Shown in pieces: positions 51,590-60,880 of a stretch of DNA of 64,000 bases. The first letter of the stretch is position 1. Each line of letters starts with the position of its first letter. This DNA is from Candidatus Woesearchaeota archaeon. GTDB lineage: Archaea > Nanobdellota > Nanobdellia > Woesearchaeales > UBA11576. The notes below the pieces were generated by a model. The model was not told the DNA's origin and made no database searches. It saw nothing but the letters and a program-made list of their open reading frames with translations. The stretch spans positions 235,945 to 299,944 of the forward strand of contig JABGYH010000001.1 in the NCBI GenBank assembly GCA_018675335.1, read 5' to 3'. The translations under genes were made by a program, and so were the position numbers.

Positions 51590-52498
51590 TTGAGACCTGA
51601 AAAAACAATCAATGCAATTCCTGAAAAAGAACTATTTACTAAAGGGCATTCTGCATGTGCGGGTTGTTCAACTCCAATTATTGTGAGACACGCATTAAAA
51701 GCTGCAGGAAAAGATACAGTAGTAGTTAATGCTACGGGTTGTTTAGAAGTTTTTTCAACTCCATATCCCGTGACCTCTTGGAAAGTACCCTGGGTTCATG
51801 CAGCATTTGAAAATGCTTCTGCCGTTGCAAGTGGAGTTGTACGATCATTAAAAAAAACTAATAAAAATTCTAACGTTCTTGTTTTTGGCGGAGATGGCGG
51901 AACTTTTGATATTGGTTTTCAATCTTTATCAGGTGCAGCCGAAAGAGGAGAAAATATTTGTTATGTTTGTTATGATAATGAGGCTTACATGAATACAGGA
52001 ATTCAACGTAGTGGTTCAACACCTAAATTTGCGTCAACAACTACTAGCCCAGATGGTAAAAAAATTCATGGAAAAACTGAATTTAAAAAAAATCTCCCAT
52101 TCATCCTTGCAGCACATAATGCATATGTTGCAGTAACTAATGTTGCATTCCCTCATGATATCATCAAAAGAATTACTAAAGGACTAGAACATAATGGATT
52201 TGCATTTATTTTAATTTTATCACCTTGTCCTACAGGCTGGAAATTTCCGTCACACATGACAATTGAAATTGCAAAACTTGCATTTAAAACACACATTTAT
52301 CCAATGTATGAAATCGAAAATGGAGTTGTGACAATAACTAGAAAACCTTCAAATCACACTCCAGTTCAAGAATATCTTAAACATCAAGGAAGGTTTAGAC
52401 ATGTAACTCCATCCCAACTTGAAGAAATTCAAGAACATGTGAACGAAAATTGGGAACGTATTGAAAAACTTGATGACTACAAACTCAAATTATTTTAG
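51590..52498 (+). CDS. porB: Pyruvate:ferredoxin oxidoreductase, beta subunit
   Basis: 302 residues: HSACAGCSTPIIVRHAL (first cluster cysteines), the TPP-binding GGDGGTFDIGFQSLSGAAERGENICYVCYDNEAYMNTG (pieces: FGGDGGTFDIGF, YDNEAYMNTG), and SPCPTGWKFP with a further cluster cysteine. The start is TTG at 51590, set by the SD GGAGGATC eight bases upstream. Confidence 0.94.
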   Translation: MRPEKTINAIPEKELFTKGHSACAGCSTPIIVRHALKAAGKDTVVVNATGCLEVFSTPYPVTSWKVPWVHAAFENASAVASGVVRSLKKTNKNSNVLVFGGDGGTFDIGFQSLSGAAERGENICYVCYDNEAYMNTGIQRSGSTPKFASTTTSPDGKKIHGKTEFKKNLPFILAAHNAYVAVTNVAFPHDIIKRITKGLEHNGFAFILILSPCPTGWKFPSHMTIEIAKLAFKTHIYPMYEIENGVVTITRKPSNHTPVQEYLKHQGRFRHVTPSQLEEIQEHVNENWERIEKLDDYKLKLF

Positions 52499-52553
52499 CT
52501 CAAATACCAAAATAAAATCACACATTTCTTTTTAATTCCAAAAGGTAAAACGA

Positions 52554-53786
52554 ATGAATTCACTTAAAGAATTTTATAAAATTGGAAATGGTCCTTCTAG
52601 CAGTCATACAATGGGACCTAAAACTGCAGCTAAATTATTTAAAGAAAAACTTTTAACACTAAAACTTGCAAGTCAAACTCAATCATTCATAGTTACTTTG
52701 TTTGGAAGTCTTGGCGCAACTGGAAAAGGTCATTTAACAAACGTAGCAATAACAAATGAACTAAAAACAGAATCAAAAAAAATATCATTTGTGTGGAAAC
52801 CAAATAAATTTTTAAAATTTAATTCTAATGCACTTCAAATCGAAGCATTAAATAAAAATAAAAAAATAATTCATAAGTCTATTTTTTATAGTGTTGGTGG
52901 AGGAGAAATTATTGAACAAGCAAATAAAAATATTAGACCTCAAAAAAAACATAACAAATCAATTTACAAATTAAAATCATTTTCATCAATTCTAAAAAAA
53001 GTTAATAAAAAAAGACAATTACTTCACGAATATGTTTTTGAAACAGAACCTGAAATTGCCACTCATTTAAACTTAGTTTGGAAAACTATGAAAAAAAGTA
53101 TATCTGAAGGACTTAAAAATGAAGGTATATTACCTGGAAGTCTTAAACTTAGGCGAAAAGCTCCTGGATTTTATATTAAATCGAAAAGCACTAAAGGTTT
53201 TTTGCATGATGAGCATATTATTTTTTCATATGCGCTAGCAGTTTCTGAAGAAAATGCTTCAGGAGGAATAGTTGTAACTGCACCTACTTGCGGATCCAGC
53301 GGAGTTCTTCCAGCAGTTCTTTTTTTCTTACAAAAACACTATAAATTTCCTAATAAAAAAATATTAGCAGCTCTTGCAACTGCAGGATTAATTGGAAATC
53401 TTGTCAAACATAATGGTTCTATTTCAGGTGCAGAAGTTGGTTGCCAAGGCGAAATTGGTGTTGCCTGTGCAATGGCTGCAGGAGCTGCCGCAATGCTTAT
53501 TGGTTGTTCTAATGAACAAATAGAACACGCAGCAGAAATGGGATTAGAACACCATCTAGGTTTAACTTGTGATCCAGTTAAAGGTTTAGTTCAAATTCCT
53601 TGCATTGAAAGAAATGCAGTTGCAGCAGATCGCGCACTTCAATGTGCTGCATTCGCAGTATTATGTGATTCTAGACCCAGAGTTAGTTTTGATCAAATTA
53701 TTCAAACAATGGTTGAAACAGGACATGATCTTCAAAGTAAATATAAAGAAACTTCTAAAGGTGGTTTGGCTAAAAGAAGAATATAA
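52554..53786 (+). CDS. sdaA: L-serine dehydratase, single-chain iron-sulfur type
   Basis: 410 residues with fused beta and alpha parts: NGPSSSHTMGPKTAA near the start; the [4Fe-4S] region APTCGSSGVLPA, GCQGEIGVACAMAAGAAAM and LTCDPVKGLVQIPCIERNA; and the late SKGGLAKRR. It deaminates serine to pyruvate and ammonia. Placed 55 bases after porB, it probably feeds pyruvate straight to the oxidoreductase. SD AAGGTAAA. Confidence 0.92.
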   Translation: MNSLKEFYKIGNGPSSSHTMGPKTAAKLFKEKLLTLKLASQTQSFIVTLFGSLGATGKGHLTNVAITNELKTESKKISFVWKPNKFLKFNSNALQIEALNKNKKIIHKSIFYSVGGGEIIEQANKNIRPQKKHNKSIYKLKSFSSILKKVNKKRQLLHEYVFETEPEIATHLNLVWKTMKKSISEGLKNEGILPGSLKLRRKAPGFYIKSKSTKGFLHDEHIIFSYALAVSEENASGGIVVTAPTCGSSGVLPAVLFFLQKHYKFPNKKILAALATAGLIGNLVKHNGSISGAEVGCQGEIGVACAMAAGAAAMLIGCSNEQIEHAAEMGLEHHLGLTCDPVKGLVQIPCIERNAVAADRALQCAAFAVLCDSRPRVSFDQIIQTMVETGHDLQSKYKETSKGGLAKRRI

Positions 53787-53889
53787 AAAAACAATCACAG
53801 TACCAAAAACAAATCATAATCTATATTCTATTAAAAATTCTAATACTCATAAATTTTATTCAAACACACAATAAAAAAACACCAACAAA

Positions 53890-54237
53890 TTAAGAACTAA
53901 TTCCAATCAAAGCAACACTAAAAATGATAATACTTACTCCAATCCATTTTTGATAACTCATTTTTTCTTTAAGATATTTCATAGCCAAAAAACTTGACCA
54001 AACATATTGTAATGCTACAAACGGATAAAGAACAGACAAATCTCCAAAACGATAAGCAACGGTCATTAAAATAACTCCAATACCATTTAATACTAAACCC
54101 CAAATTGCTTTATTTTTAATTAATTTATTAATTTTCCAACTCCAACTATCAGCTCCAAGTTTCATAAAAAATGCACCCAAAGCTCCACACATCGAAACAA
54201 AAATTACAATCATAATGCCAATGAGTGAATTGTTCAT
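53890..54237 (-). CDS. SMR/EamA-type small transporter subunit (second of a pair)
   Basis: 115 residues, four transmembrane helices, opening IGIMIVIFVSMCGALGAFFMKLGAD and closing with EKMSYQKWIGVSIIIFSVALIG, the half-EamA pattern of SMR-type proteins. ATG at 54237 with SD GAGGTGCG overlaps the upstream gene's stop by ATGA. Paired SMR proteins often form a heterodimer of opposite topology; substrate unknown. Confidence 0.7.
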   Translation of the reverse strand: MNNSLIGIMIVIFVSMCGALGAFFMKLGADSWSWKINKLIKNKAIWGLVLNGIGVILMTVAYRFGDLSVLYPFVALQYVWSSFLAMKYLKEKMSYQKWIGVSIIIFSVALIGISS

Positions 54238-54641
54238 TGCTCGCACCTCTTAATAGAACTCATGCGATCAGACATGCCTATAATAGAAACTCCAATCATA
54301 ATTCCAACAATCCCTACAATCTTAATAATTGTCAGAGGTTCACCTAATGCAATTTTAGATATAACTAAAACCCAGGCAAAACTTAATGAAAATATAGGAA
54401 ATAAAACAGTTAATTCTCCATATTTAAATGCAAAAATGAATACTGCAGCAGTAATTACATAAAGGAATATTCCAAGAAGTACAAAATAATTGTTTGTTAT
54501 TAATGAAATAATATTTAATGGAAATAAATTAAATTTATTCGCACCTAATTTTAAGAAAAAAGACGCTAACGCAGTTAAAAATGTACTTAAAATAACAAGA
54601 ACTATAGCCCACCACTTTGTTTTAATTTTTGATTTAGACAT
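54234..54641 (-). CDS. SMR/EamA-type small transporter subunit (first of a pair)
   Basis: 135 residues, four transmembrane helices: WAIVLVILSTFLTALASFFLKLGA then two middle helices with FKYGELTVLFPIFSLSFAWV, and GEPLTIIKIVGIVGIMIGVSIIG. Homologous to the next gene, with which it is translationally coupled. A role in exporting cations, lipids or sugar phosphates is possible; nothing specific is visible. Confidence 0.7.
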   Translation of the reverse strand: MSKSKIKTKWWAIVLVILSTFLTALASFFLKLGANKFNLFPLNIISLITNNYFVLLGIFLYVITAAVFIFAFKYGELTVLFPIFSLSFAWVLVISKIALGEPLTIIKIVGIVGIMIGVSIIGMSDRMSSIKRCEQ

Positions 54642-54681
54642 GGTATAAAAAATAAATAAAAATAAAATATTAAATGAATAA

Positions 54682-56523
54682 TTATTTTCTCAATAGAATT
54701 TCAACTATTGCAGCATAAGCAGGTCGAGATATAAAAACTCCAACAGATACTCCAATAATTGTTGTTAATGCAAATCCCTTAATGATTCCAGCTCCTGCAA
54801 ATAGTAATGGTAACATCGCAACAACAGTTGTAAAGTATGCACCCATAATAATAAAGAATGCTCTTTTAATTTTTTCTTTCCAATTTGAGAATCGTCCTTC
54901 TCCTCTTAAAGTTTCATCAGTAATTACTATTTGATCATCAACACCAGTACCTACTGCAACTATAATTCCCGCAATTGCAGCGAGGTCTAAGTTCCATTGA
55001 ATAAGTGATGCAATTCCAAGTAACATAATTACTTCAGAAATCATTGTAACCAGCATAGGCAATGCAACTTTTATTTCTCGATATCTGATAAATACCACAA
55101 GGGATACTACTAAAATGGATAATAGCCCAATTAATAATGCGTTACTAACAAATTCTTTTCCTAGAACTGGAGAAAGTTCATCAGTTTTTACTATGTTTAA
55201 TTTTATTGGTAAACTTCCAGTAATCATAATTGTTTGTAATCTTTTCATATTAGCAAGAGCACTTATTACTGCTTCTTGTTGTGTTGCTCCAGCACCACTT
55301 CCACTAATTTGTATATCAGTTGCAGCTTTACCTTTAAGACTCACACCTATATTCAAACTATCAACTAAAGAATCATCTAACATCAAATTTAATTGTTCAC
55401 TTAAGTATTGATTGTTTGCATCCCCATCTCCAGATACCACATCTAAATTTGCGGTTGCATCAGCTTGTTTTTGTGCTGCAGCAGGAGACAACGCAATAGA
55501 GAATCTAAATGCGCAAGCCCATTCTGAATCTGCACTACTGCCTATTTTCCCACATCCTCTTTGAGGATCAATTCCACTACATTCTGCAGTTCTACAAACA
55601 TAAGTTATATCTTTTCCACCTTGAAAAACTGTTTTGTTTCCAACTTTTGCTTCAAACTTTCCTTGTTTTGATAAAAGATCTTTAATTTCTTCTTGTTTTA
55701 CACCAGCAATTTCAACAGAGATATATTGATTTCCTTGTCCTAATGGAGGCGGAAGATCTTTGGTTTCTCTAATTACTACATCAGTTAATCCAAACACATT
55801 TATTCTTTCTTTTAAATTAGCAAGAATTAAACTCATTTCTTCACTGGTTATTTTTCTTTCTGGTTGGAGTAAAACTCGGGTTCCCCCACTTAAGTCAAGT
55901 CCTTTTCGAATGTTAGTTGTTGGAGCATCTTGTATATTAAGTCCAATATCTTTAGCACCAATTAAATGTTTAATGACGATTGGAAATTCTTTTTCTACTT
56001 CAATAGTTTTATTGATTAATAGAACCGCTCCAGAATCATTAGTTTTAATGTCACCCATCAAGGTTCCATTCATATCATAATATTCAGAAGGTATATCACT
56101 TACGTTTAATAGTTCAATTTCTTCTTGTATTGTTTCATTCACAATTTTTAATTCTGTTTGATTTGTATTTTCAAACATATAATCCGATTCAACTATTAAA
56201 TTATAGAACCCCTTGTCAGTTTGAATTTGTACTGTTTTATTTGGTTCAAGAGTTTTAATAAAATCATAATAATCTTTTTCTTCATGAATTGGAATGTTAT
56301 TTAGTGCCAATACTAATTCTCGAGCCATTGGAGTTGTTTTTGGACTTGGTGATTGAATTCCTGACCAACTCGCAGTACTATTTGGTTGTACACTTCGTAT
56401 TGCAACACCGTCTCGACCAAACAAATCTGGATGTATAGCAACTAATGATAATATTACTGCTATGACTAAAACAATTACCCTCAGGTTCTTAATTATGTCT
56501 TTTGCTTTTTCTTTTACAACCAT
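54682..56523 (-). CDS. secD: Protein export membrane protein SecD
   Basis: 613 residues: TM1, then a large extracellular P1 domain and the conserved D-GG-T motif (GLDLSGGTRVLLQPE), and a C-terminal bundle of five helices including IIVAVGTGVDDQIVITDE and AMLPLLFAGAGIIKGFA. The ATG at 56523 directly follows the secF stop; the open frame further upstream lies within secF. SecDF uses the ion gradient to help pull secreted proteins through SecYE, which fits the many exported proteins here. Confidence 0.93.
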   Translation of the reverse strand: MVVKEKAKDIIKNLRVIVLVIAVILSLVAIHPDLFGRDGVAIRSVQPNSTASWSGIQSPSPKTTPMARELVLALNNIPIHEEKDYYDFIKTLEPNKTVQIQTDKGFYNLIVESDYMFENTNQTELKIVNETIQEEIELLNVSDIPSEYYDMNGTLMGDIKTNDSGAVLLINKTIEVEKEFPIVIKHLIGAKDIGLNIQDAPTTNIRKGLDLSGGTRVLLQPERKITSEEMSLILANLKERINVFGLTDVVIRETKDLPPPLGQGNQYISVEIAGVKQEEIKDLLSKQGKFEAKVGNKTVFQGGKDITYVCRTAECSGIDPQRGCGKIGSSADSEWACAFRFSIALSPAAAQKQADATANLDVVSGDGDANNQYLSEQLNLMLDDSLVDSLNIGVSLKGKAATDIQISGSGAGATQQEAVISALANMKRLQTIMITGSLPIKLNIVKTDELSPVLGKEFVSNALLIGLLSILVVSLVVFIRYREIKVALPMLVTMISEVIMLLGIASLIQWNLDLAAIAGIIVAVGTGVDDQIVITDETLRGEGRFSNWKEKIKRAFFIIMGAYFTTVVAMLPLLFAGAGIIKGFALTTIIGVSVGVFISRPAYAAIVEILLRK

Positions 56524-56525
56524 TT

Positions 56526-57602
56526 TTATGCTTTTTCTGCGCGATCGCCTTTCTTTTCTATATAGTATCTTAAAATTGCTGCATTTTGTAACCAAGTATT
56601 AATTATGTCTACAAGTAATCCAATTATTAATATGAGCATGATTTGCTTTAATACTTCAGATGGAGTAAATATGAATGCAATTATGAGTGCAGCCAAGGTA
56701 GTTATGTTCATAGTCAACCCAGTTTTAGCAGCGCTAATCACTCTCTCAAATACTGTTCCTTCTTTTTGTTTAATAACTCTTGTCGTAAGTAATATGTCTG
56801 TATCAACACTATAACCAATCAACATTAGAAATGCTGCAATACCTGCAGTGCTCAATTTTAATCCAATCAAATCAACGATTGCAAGAGTAATTACCATATC
56901 ACTAAATGCTGCAAGAATTACTGCCAGTGATGGAACTACTGTTTTAAAATAAATAAAAACTACAATTCCCATAAATATAAACGCTAAAATTAATGCAGTG
57001 ATAATTTCTTTGAAAAAACTCTGTCCAAGACTTGATCCTATTGTTTCAATAGTATAATCTGCTTTTTGTAAATTAGGAAGTTGTTGTTTAAGTGATGCGA
57101 TTAATTGATCTGGAGTCGTATCCGATGCATCAACAATTACTCCTTTTTGATATCCTGCTTCCGAAAGAGCTCTTACACTCACATCTGATCCAGGTAATAA
57201 TGCACGTAAATTTAATTGCAATACTTCATTATCAACTGAAGTTATTCTATCATTGTATGGAATTGTTATTGTGATTCCACCTTTTAGACTAACTCCTTTG
57301 TTTACAAATTCTCCAGTTACTGCAAAATTTGCACCAATTATTACAAACGCAATAAGAAGCATCGCAACAGGTATAAAGAATAATTTTTTGTATTCATGTT
57401 CATAATAAAACATTAATTTTTTAAAGAAATTTTTAGGAGGAATTTTACCTTTTTTGTGTGAATGTGATTTTGTGTGAGAACTTGATTTAGTAGTACTTGA
57501 TTGATTAGTTACTGGTGTAATGCTGCCTTCTTCTGCAGATCCATCTTTATTGTATCTTACGCCTTTATGCCTAAGTAGTCTTCTTTCTCGCCTTGAAGCC
57601 AT
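56526..57602 (-). CDS. secF: Protein export membrane protein SecF
   Basis: 358 residues: basic Ser/His-rich N-terminal extension (residues 1-60), TM1, a P4-like domain starting KGVSLKGGITITIPY, and a five-helix bundle with FSDMVITLAIVDLIG and LIGYSVDTDILLTTR. Transcribed before secD with two bases between stop and start. Some archaeal SecF lack this long basic extension. Confidence 0.92.
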   Translation of the reverse strand: MASRRERRLLRHKGVRYNKDGSAEEGSITPVTNQSSTTKSSSHTKSHSHKKGKIPPKNFFKKLMFYYEHEYKKLFFIPVAMLLIAFVIIGANFAVTGEFVNKGVSLKGGITITIPYNDRITSVDNEVLQLNLRALLPGSDVSVRALSEAGYQKGVIVDASDTTPDQLIASLKQQLPNLQKADYTIETIGSSLGQSFFKEIITALILAFIFMGIVVFIYFKTVVPSLAVILAAFSDMVITLAIVDLIGLKLSTAGIAAFLMLIGYSVDTDILLTTRVIKQKEGTVFERVISAAKTGLTMNITTLAALIIAFIFTPSEVLKQIMLILIIGLLVDIINTWLQNAAILRYYIEKKGDRAEKA

Positions 57603-57740
57603 ATATGTTTGTTCAAATTAGGGGTTATTAATAAATGTTTCTAATGTTTTTAATTGAGTAAAAATGAATTTAAACGGATTAAAAAGGAAAGAATAAAAAA
57701 ATAAGATCTTTACGACCCCAAAAAACTAACCAAGCTTTTT

Positions 57741-59441
57741 TTAACTCTTTTTAGATGATTTAGCACCCTTATTGGATTTAGAATATTTTTTAAGTTTTGA
57801 AGATTTTTTTTCAATTGCAAGTTTTGATTTTATTGCGGCATCAATTAATCCAAAAAATAATGGCGCAGGCCTTTCAAGATGACTTTTAAGTTCTGGGTGC
57901 GCTTGCGTTGCTATGAAGTAAGGATGTTCTGATTGGGGCAATTCAATAAATTCTGCAAGTAGCCCATCTTCAGATAATCCAGATAACACTAATCCTTTTT
58001 TTTGTAAGATTTTATGATGTTCTGGATTTACTTCATATCTATGTCTGTGTCGTTCAAAAACAATTCCTTCCCTATATAATTTAGTTGCTAAAGTTTTTGA
58101 TTTAAGAATTGCTTTGTAAGCTCCAAGTCTCATAGTCCCACCTTTATTAGTTATCTGTGCTTGTTCAGGCATAATATCTACAACAGGATGGGGTGTTTTT
58201 AAATTAATTTCAGTACTATTAGCATCAGTAAGTCCACAAACATGTCTTGCAAATTCAATTACTGCTAATTGAAGTCCTAAACAAATTCCTAAAAAAGGCA
58301 TTTTATTTTGCCTGCAATATTTGATTACTTCAATTTTTCCTTCAGTTCCACGATTTCCAAAACCACCTGGAACTATAACTCCACTTACTCCTTTGAGTGC
58401 TTGTTTAACTGTTTGTTTTTTTTGTTCAATCTCAGTGGTTTCAATAAATTTTAAACTAATTTTTTTTCTAAAGTGTGCACTACAATGCATTAATGCCTCA
58501 TTAATACTTGCATAACTATCTGCCAGCGCAGTATATTTACCACAAATAGCAATTGTAATTTCTCCAGTTGGCTTATCAAGAGTTGTCAATAACTTATTCC
58601 ATTTTTTTAAATCGGGAGGACTATAAATTTTTAATTTTTTATGAATTATTTCACAGATTCCTTCTTTTTCAAAAACGAGTGGAATTTTATAAACATTATT
58701 TACATCAACGCCAGACACAACTGCAGTTTTACTAACTCCACCAAACGCAGCTATTTTTTCTTTTATTCGTTCAGTTAGAAATTCTTCACATCTACCAACA
58801 ATAATATCAGGTTGTATTCCTCTTTCGCGAAGTAAGTTTACACTTTGTTGAGTTGGTTTACTTTTTTGTTCACCAACACCTGTAGGGATTGGAACATAAG
58901 TTAAGTGAACATACAAAACATTTTCAGATCCTAAATCGTGAGATAATTGTCTACATGCTTCAATATAAAGTTCATTTTCAATATCGCCTACTGTTCCTCC
59001 AACTTCAATTAAAACAATGTCTGCGTTTTCATTTTTTGCAACTTCAAAAAATTTACTTTTAATAAAGTCAACTACATGAGGTATATATTGAACAGTCTTA
59101 CCCAAATAATCTCCTCGTCTTTCACGTTGACGTATTTCTGCAAATACTTTACCCATAGTAAGATTTTGTCCGAATTTACAAGTAACTCCTAAGAACCGTT
59201 CATAATGTCCAAAGTCCATATCAACTTCTCCACCATCATCAAGAACAAATACTTCTCCATGTTCTACAGGATTCATAGTTCCAGGATCAACATTCAAATA
59301 CCCGTCAAGTTTCATTGGAACTATTTTCAATTTAGAACTAAGTAAATATCCAATACTTGCAGCAGCAATTCCTTTTCCCAGTCCCGAAATAACTCCTCCT
59401 GTAACAATAATTGCTTTAAATTTTGATTTCTTCGCAGACAT
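57741..59441 (-). CDS. pyrG: CTP synthase
   Basis: 566 residues: N-terminal synthetase (GGVISGLGKGIAAASIGYLL, MKLDGYLNVDPGTMNP, HGEVFVLDDGGE) and C-terminal glutaminase with GICLGLQLAVIEFAR (nucleophile Cys in GICLG) and HPE (ATQAHPELKSH). It makes CTP from UTP, ATP and glutamine. A basic Ser/Lys tail (SSKLKKYSKSNKG) is an addition to the usual length. It has an 11-base repeat array 62-149 bases upstream. Confidence 0.96.
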   Translation of the reverse strand: MSAKKSKFKAIIVTGGVISGLGKGIAAASIGYLLSSKLKIVPMKLDGYLNVDPGTMNPVEHGEVFVLDDGGEVDMDFGHYERFLGVTCKFGQNLTMGKVFAEIRQRERRGDYLGKTVQYIPHVVDFIKSKFFEVAKNENADIVLIEVGGTVGDIENELYIEACRQLSHDLGSENVLYVHLTYVPIPTGVGEQKSKPTQQSVNLLRERGIQPDIIVGRCEEFLTERIKEKIAAFGGVSKTAVVSGVDVNNVYKIPLVFEKEGICEIIHKKLKIYSPPDLKKWNKLLTTLDKPTGEITIAICGKYTALADSYASINEALMHCSAHFRKKISLKFIETTEIEQKKQTVKQALKGVSGVIVPGGFGNRGTEGKIEVIKYCRQNKMPFLGICLGLQLAVIEFARHVCGLTDANSTEINLKTPHPVVDIMPEQAQITNKGGTMRLGAYKAILKSKTLATKLYREGIVFERHRHRYEVNPEHHKILQKKGLVLSGLSEDGLLAEFIELPQSEHPYFIATQAHPELKSHLERPAPLFFGLIDAAIKSKLAIEKKSSKLKKYSKSNKGAKSSKKS

Positions 59442-59502
59442 AATATTTCACACTCTTTTACATTTAATTACTTGTTTAATTACCAATCAAATTACAACCC
59501 AC

Positions 59503-59590
59503 ATACTCATTAAATACTCAGTAAATACTCATCAAATACTCATCAAATACTCATCAAATACTCATCAAATACTCATCAAATACTCATCAA
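59503..59590. repeat. Tandem array of an 11-base unit upstream of pyrG
   Basis: Eight head-to-tail copies of ATACTCATCAA; the two nearest pyrG differ by one base or two (TT and GT in place of TC). In pyrG's direction the unit reads TTGATGAGTAT. The array ends about 62 bases before the pyrG ATG, just upstream of a TATA-like TAATTAAATG (59461-59470). The rest of 59591-59739 is AT-rich; a TATA-like TATATAAATC at 59641 faces right with no gene behind it. Confidence 0.85.
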
Positions 59591-59739
59591 ATAACAAATT
59601 TAATTTAAAATAAAAATAATAAATAAATAATGAAAAATATTATATAAATCTTTATAACGATTGCTTGATGAGAAACTTCAATCACAACAATAAGGTACAA
59701 ATATAATCTCAGATATGATCAAAAAATGATTAAAAAAAA

Positions 59740-60798
59740 TTAAAATGTATAGCCTGGCAATGAATTTAAAGAAGGCATTCTTTTAAATCGAGAATATGTT
59801 GGAACTTGAAGCATCATCCCTCCAACACCTAAATTAGAAGACTCATCCAACCTAATTAATGTTGCATAATCTTCAAACCCAATAACTAGCATTCTTGCAG
59901 TTCTTCCATCAACATCTGCTCTTGCAGTGCATTGCGTTTTCCATTTTTCATTAAATGCGTCGTATGCTTCCTTTGAATCAAAATGTTCTAAAGAAACATT
60001 AAATTCTTTACAAGAAGCAGGAATAAATTCGAGTAATTTAACATAAACACCAGAAGGACAGGATCTAGTAAAATTATGATCAGTTCCAACCCCATAAGAA
60101 TTACAAAAAACTTCAAAATCAATTTCAGTTTCAACAGGAGGATTTGGCATAATATCAGGATCCAATAAATTCTCTAATTGTTGTTTAGTTATTGTTATAT
60201 TAAAAGAAGTTCCAGAATGATAAGTTAATCCAAAACTAGTAGCACCTCGACCAAATTGCGAATACGCAGCAAGAATTGAATAATCTTCTATCAACCCACC
60301 CGGAGCACCAATACCTCCAAAGTTCATTGCACCAAGCATAGTATGGGGTGAAAAAGAAATAACCGAATTCGCAGTTCCAAGTCCAAAACCAAAAGAGTCT
60401 GCTTGCAAAATTGAATCTACATCTAAATCCGATCCCTCAATTCCCGAAATAACTTCTCTTGGAAAAAATGCAGAATGATCAACTGCTAAATTATTTAATC
60501 CAGGATTATTTAATAAACCTAATTTTGTTGGTTCAACTTGGGAGTCTCCAATTAAATCAGGGCCCAAAATTAAATTAGATAAATCAGATTCGGGTAATGA
60601 AAACGCAGGCAAAGATACATCAACATCCGATGGAGGTTCTTGCACAACAGTAAATTTTGCATCTCGTACTTCACCAGACACATCAGATTCAAAAGAATTA
60701 TCTCGAGGCGGAGGAGTTTGAGCCGCAGGATTGCAAGTAGTAAGTAAAAATATCCCAACTCCAATTCCTGCCCAGTTCATTTTTTGATTTGCATCCAT
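59740..60798 (-). CDS. Secreted putative lipoprotein, unknown
   Basis: 352 residues. A hydrophobic leader ends in LLTTC (Cys22), a lipobox-like site, followed by a Pro-rich linker (AAQTPPPRDN). The rest is Gly/Ser/Asn-rich, beta-prone and nearly free of Lys, with a few Cys in the C-terminal third (VFCNSYG, RSCPSGVYV, ASCKEFN). No family recognised. ATG at 60798. Probable surface protein; the unusual T at lipobox -1 leaves open a plain signal peptide. Confidence 0.6.
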   Translation of the reverse strand: MDANQKMNWAGIGVGIFLLTTCNPAAQTPPPRDNSFESDVSGEVRDAKFTVVQEPPSDVDVSLPAFSLPESDLSNLILGPDLIGDSQVEPTKLGLLNNPGLNNLAVDHSAFFPREVISGIEGSDLDVDSILQADSFGFGLGTANSVISFSPHTMLGAMNFGGIGAPGGLIEDYSILAAYSQFGRGATSFGLTYHSGTSFNITITKQQLENLLDPDIMPNPPVETEIDFEVFCNSYGVGTDHNFTRSCPSGVYVKLLEFIPASCKEFNVSLEHFDSKEAYDAFNEKWKTQCTARADVDGRTARMLVIGFEDYATLIRLDESSNLGVGGMMLQVPTYSRFKRMPSLNSLPGYTF

Positions 60799-60880
60799 AA
60801 ATAAATAGAACAAAGACTTAATTTATATTAATTTCTATAATCAAATATGCTAGAAAATAGTCAATACAAAATAATCAATA

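Noticed and set aside
53605..53874. Open frame overlapping the end of serine dehydratase
   Set aside because: It lies out of frame over conserved catalytic sequence of sdaA, with no SD or recognisable product.
59503..59590. CRISPR array
   Set aside because: Repeats are 11 bases and contiguous, with no spacers and no cas genes.
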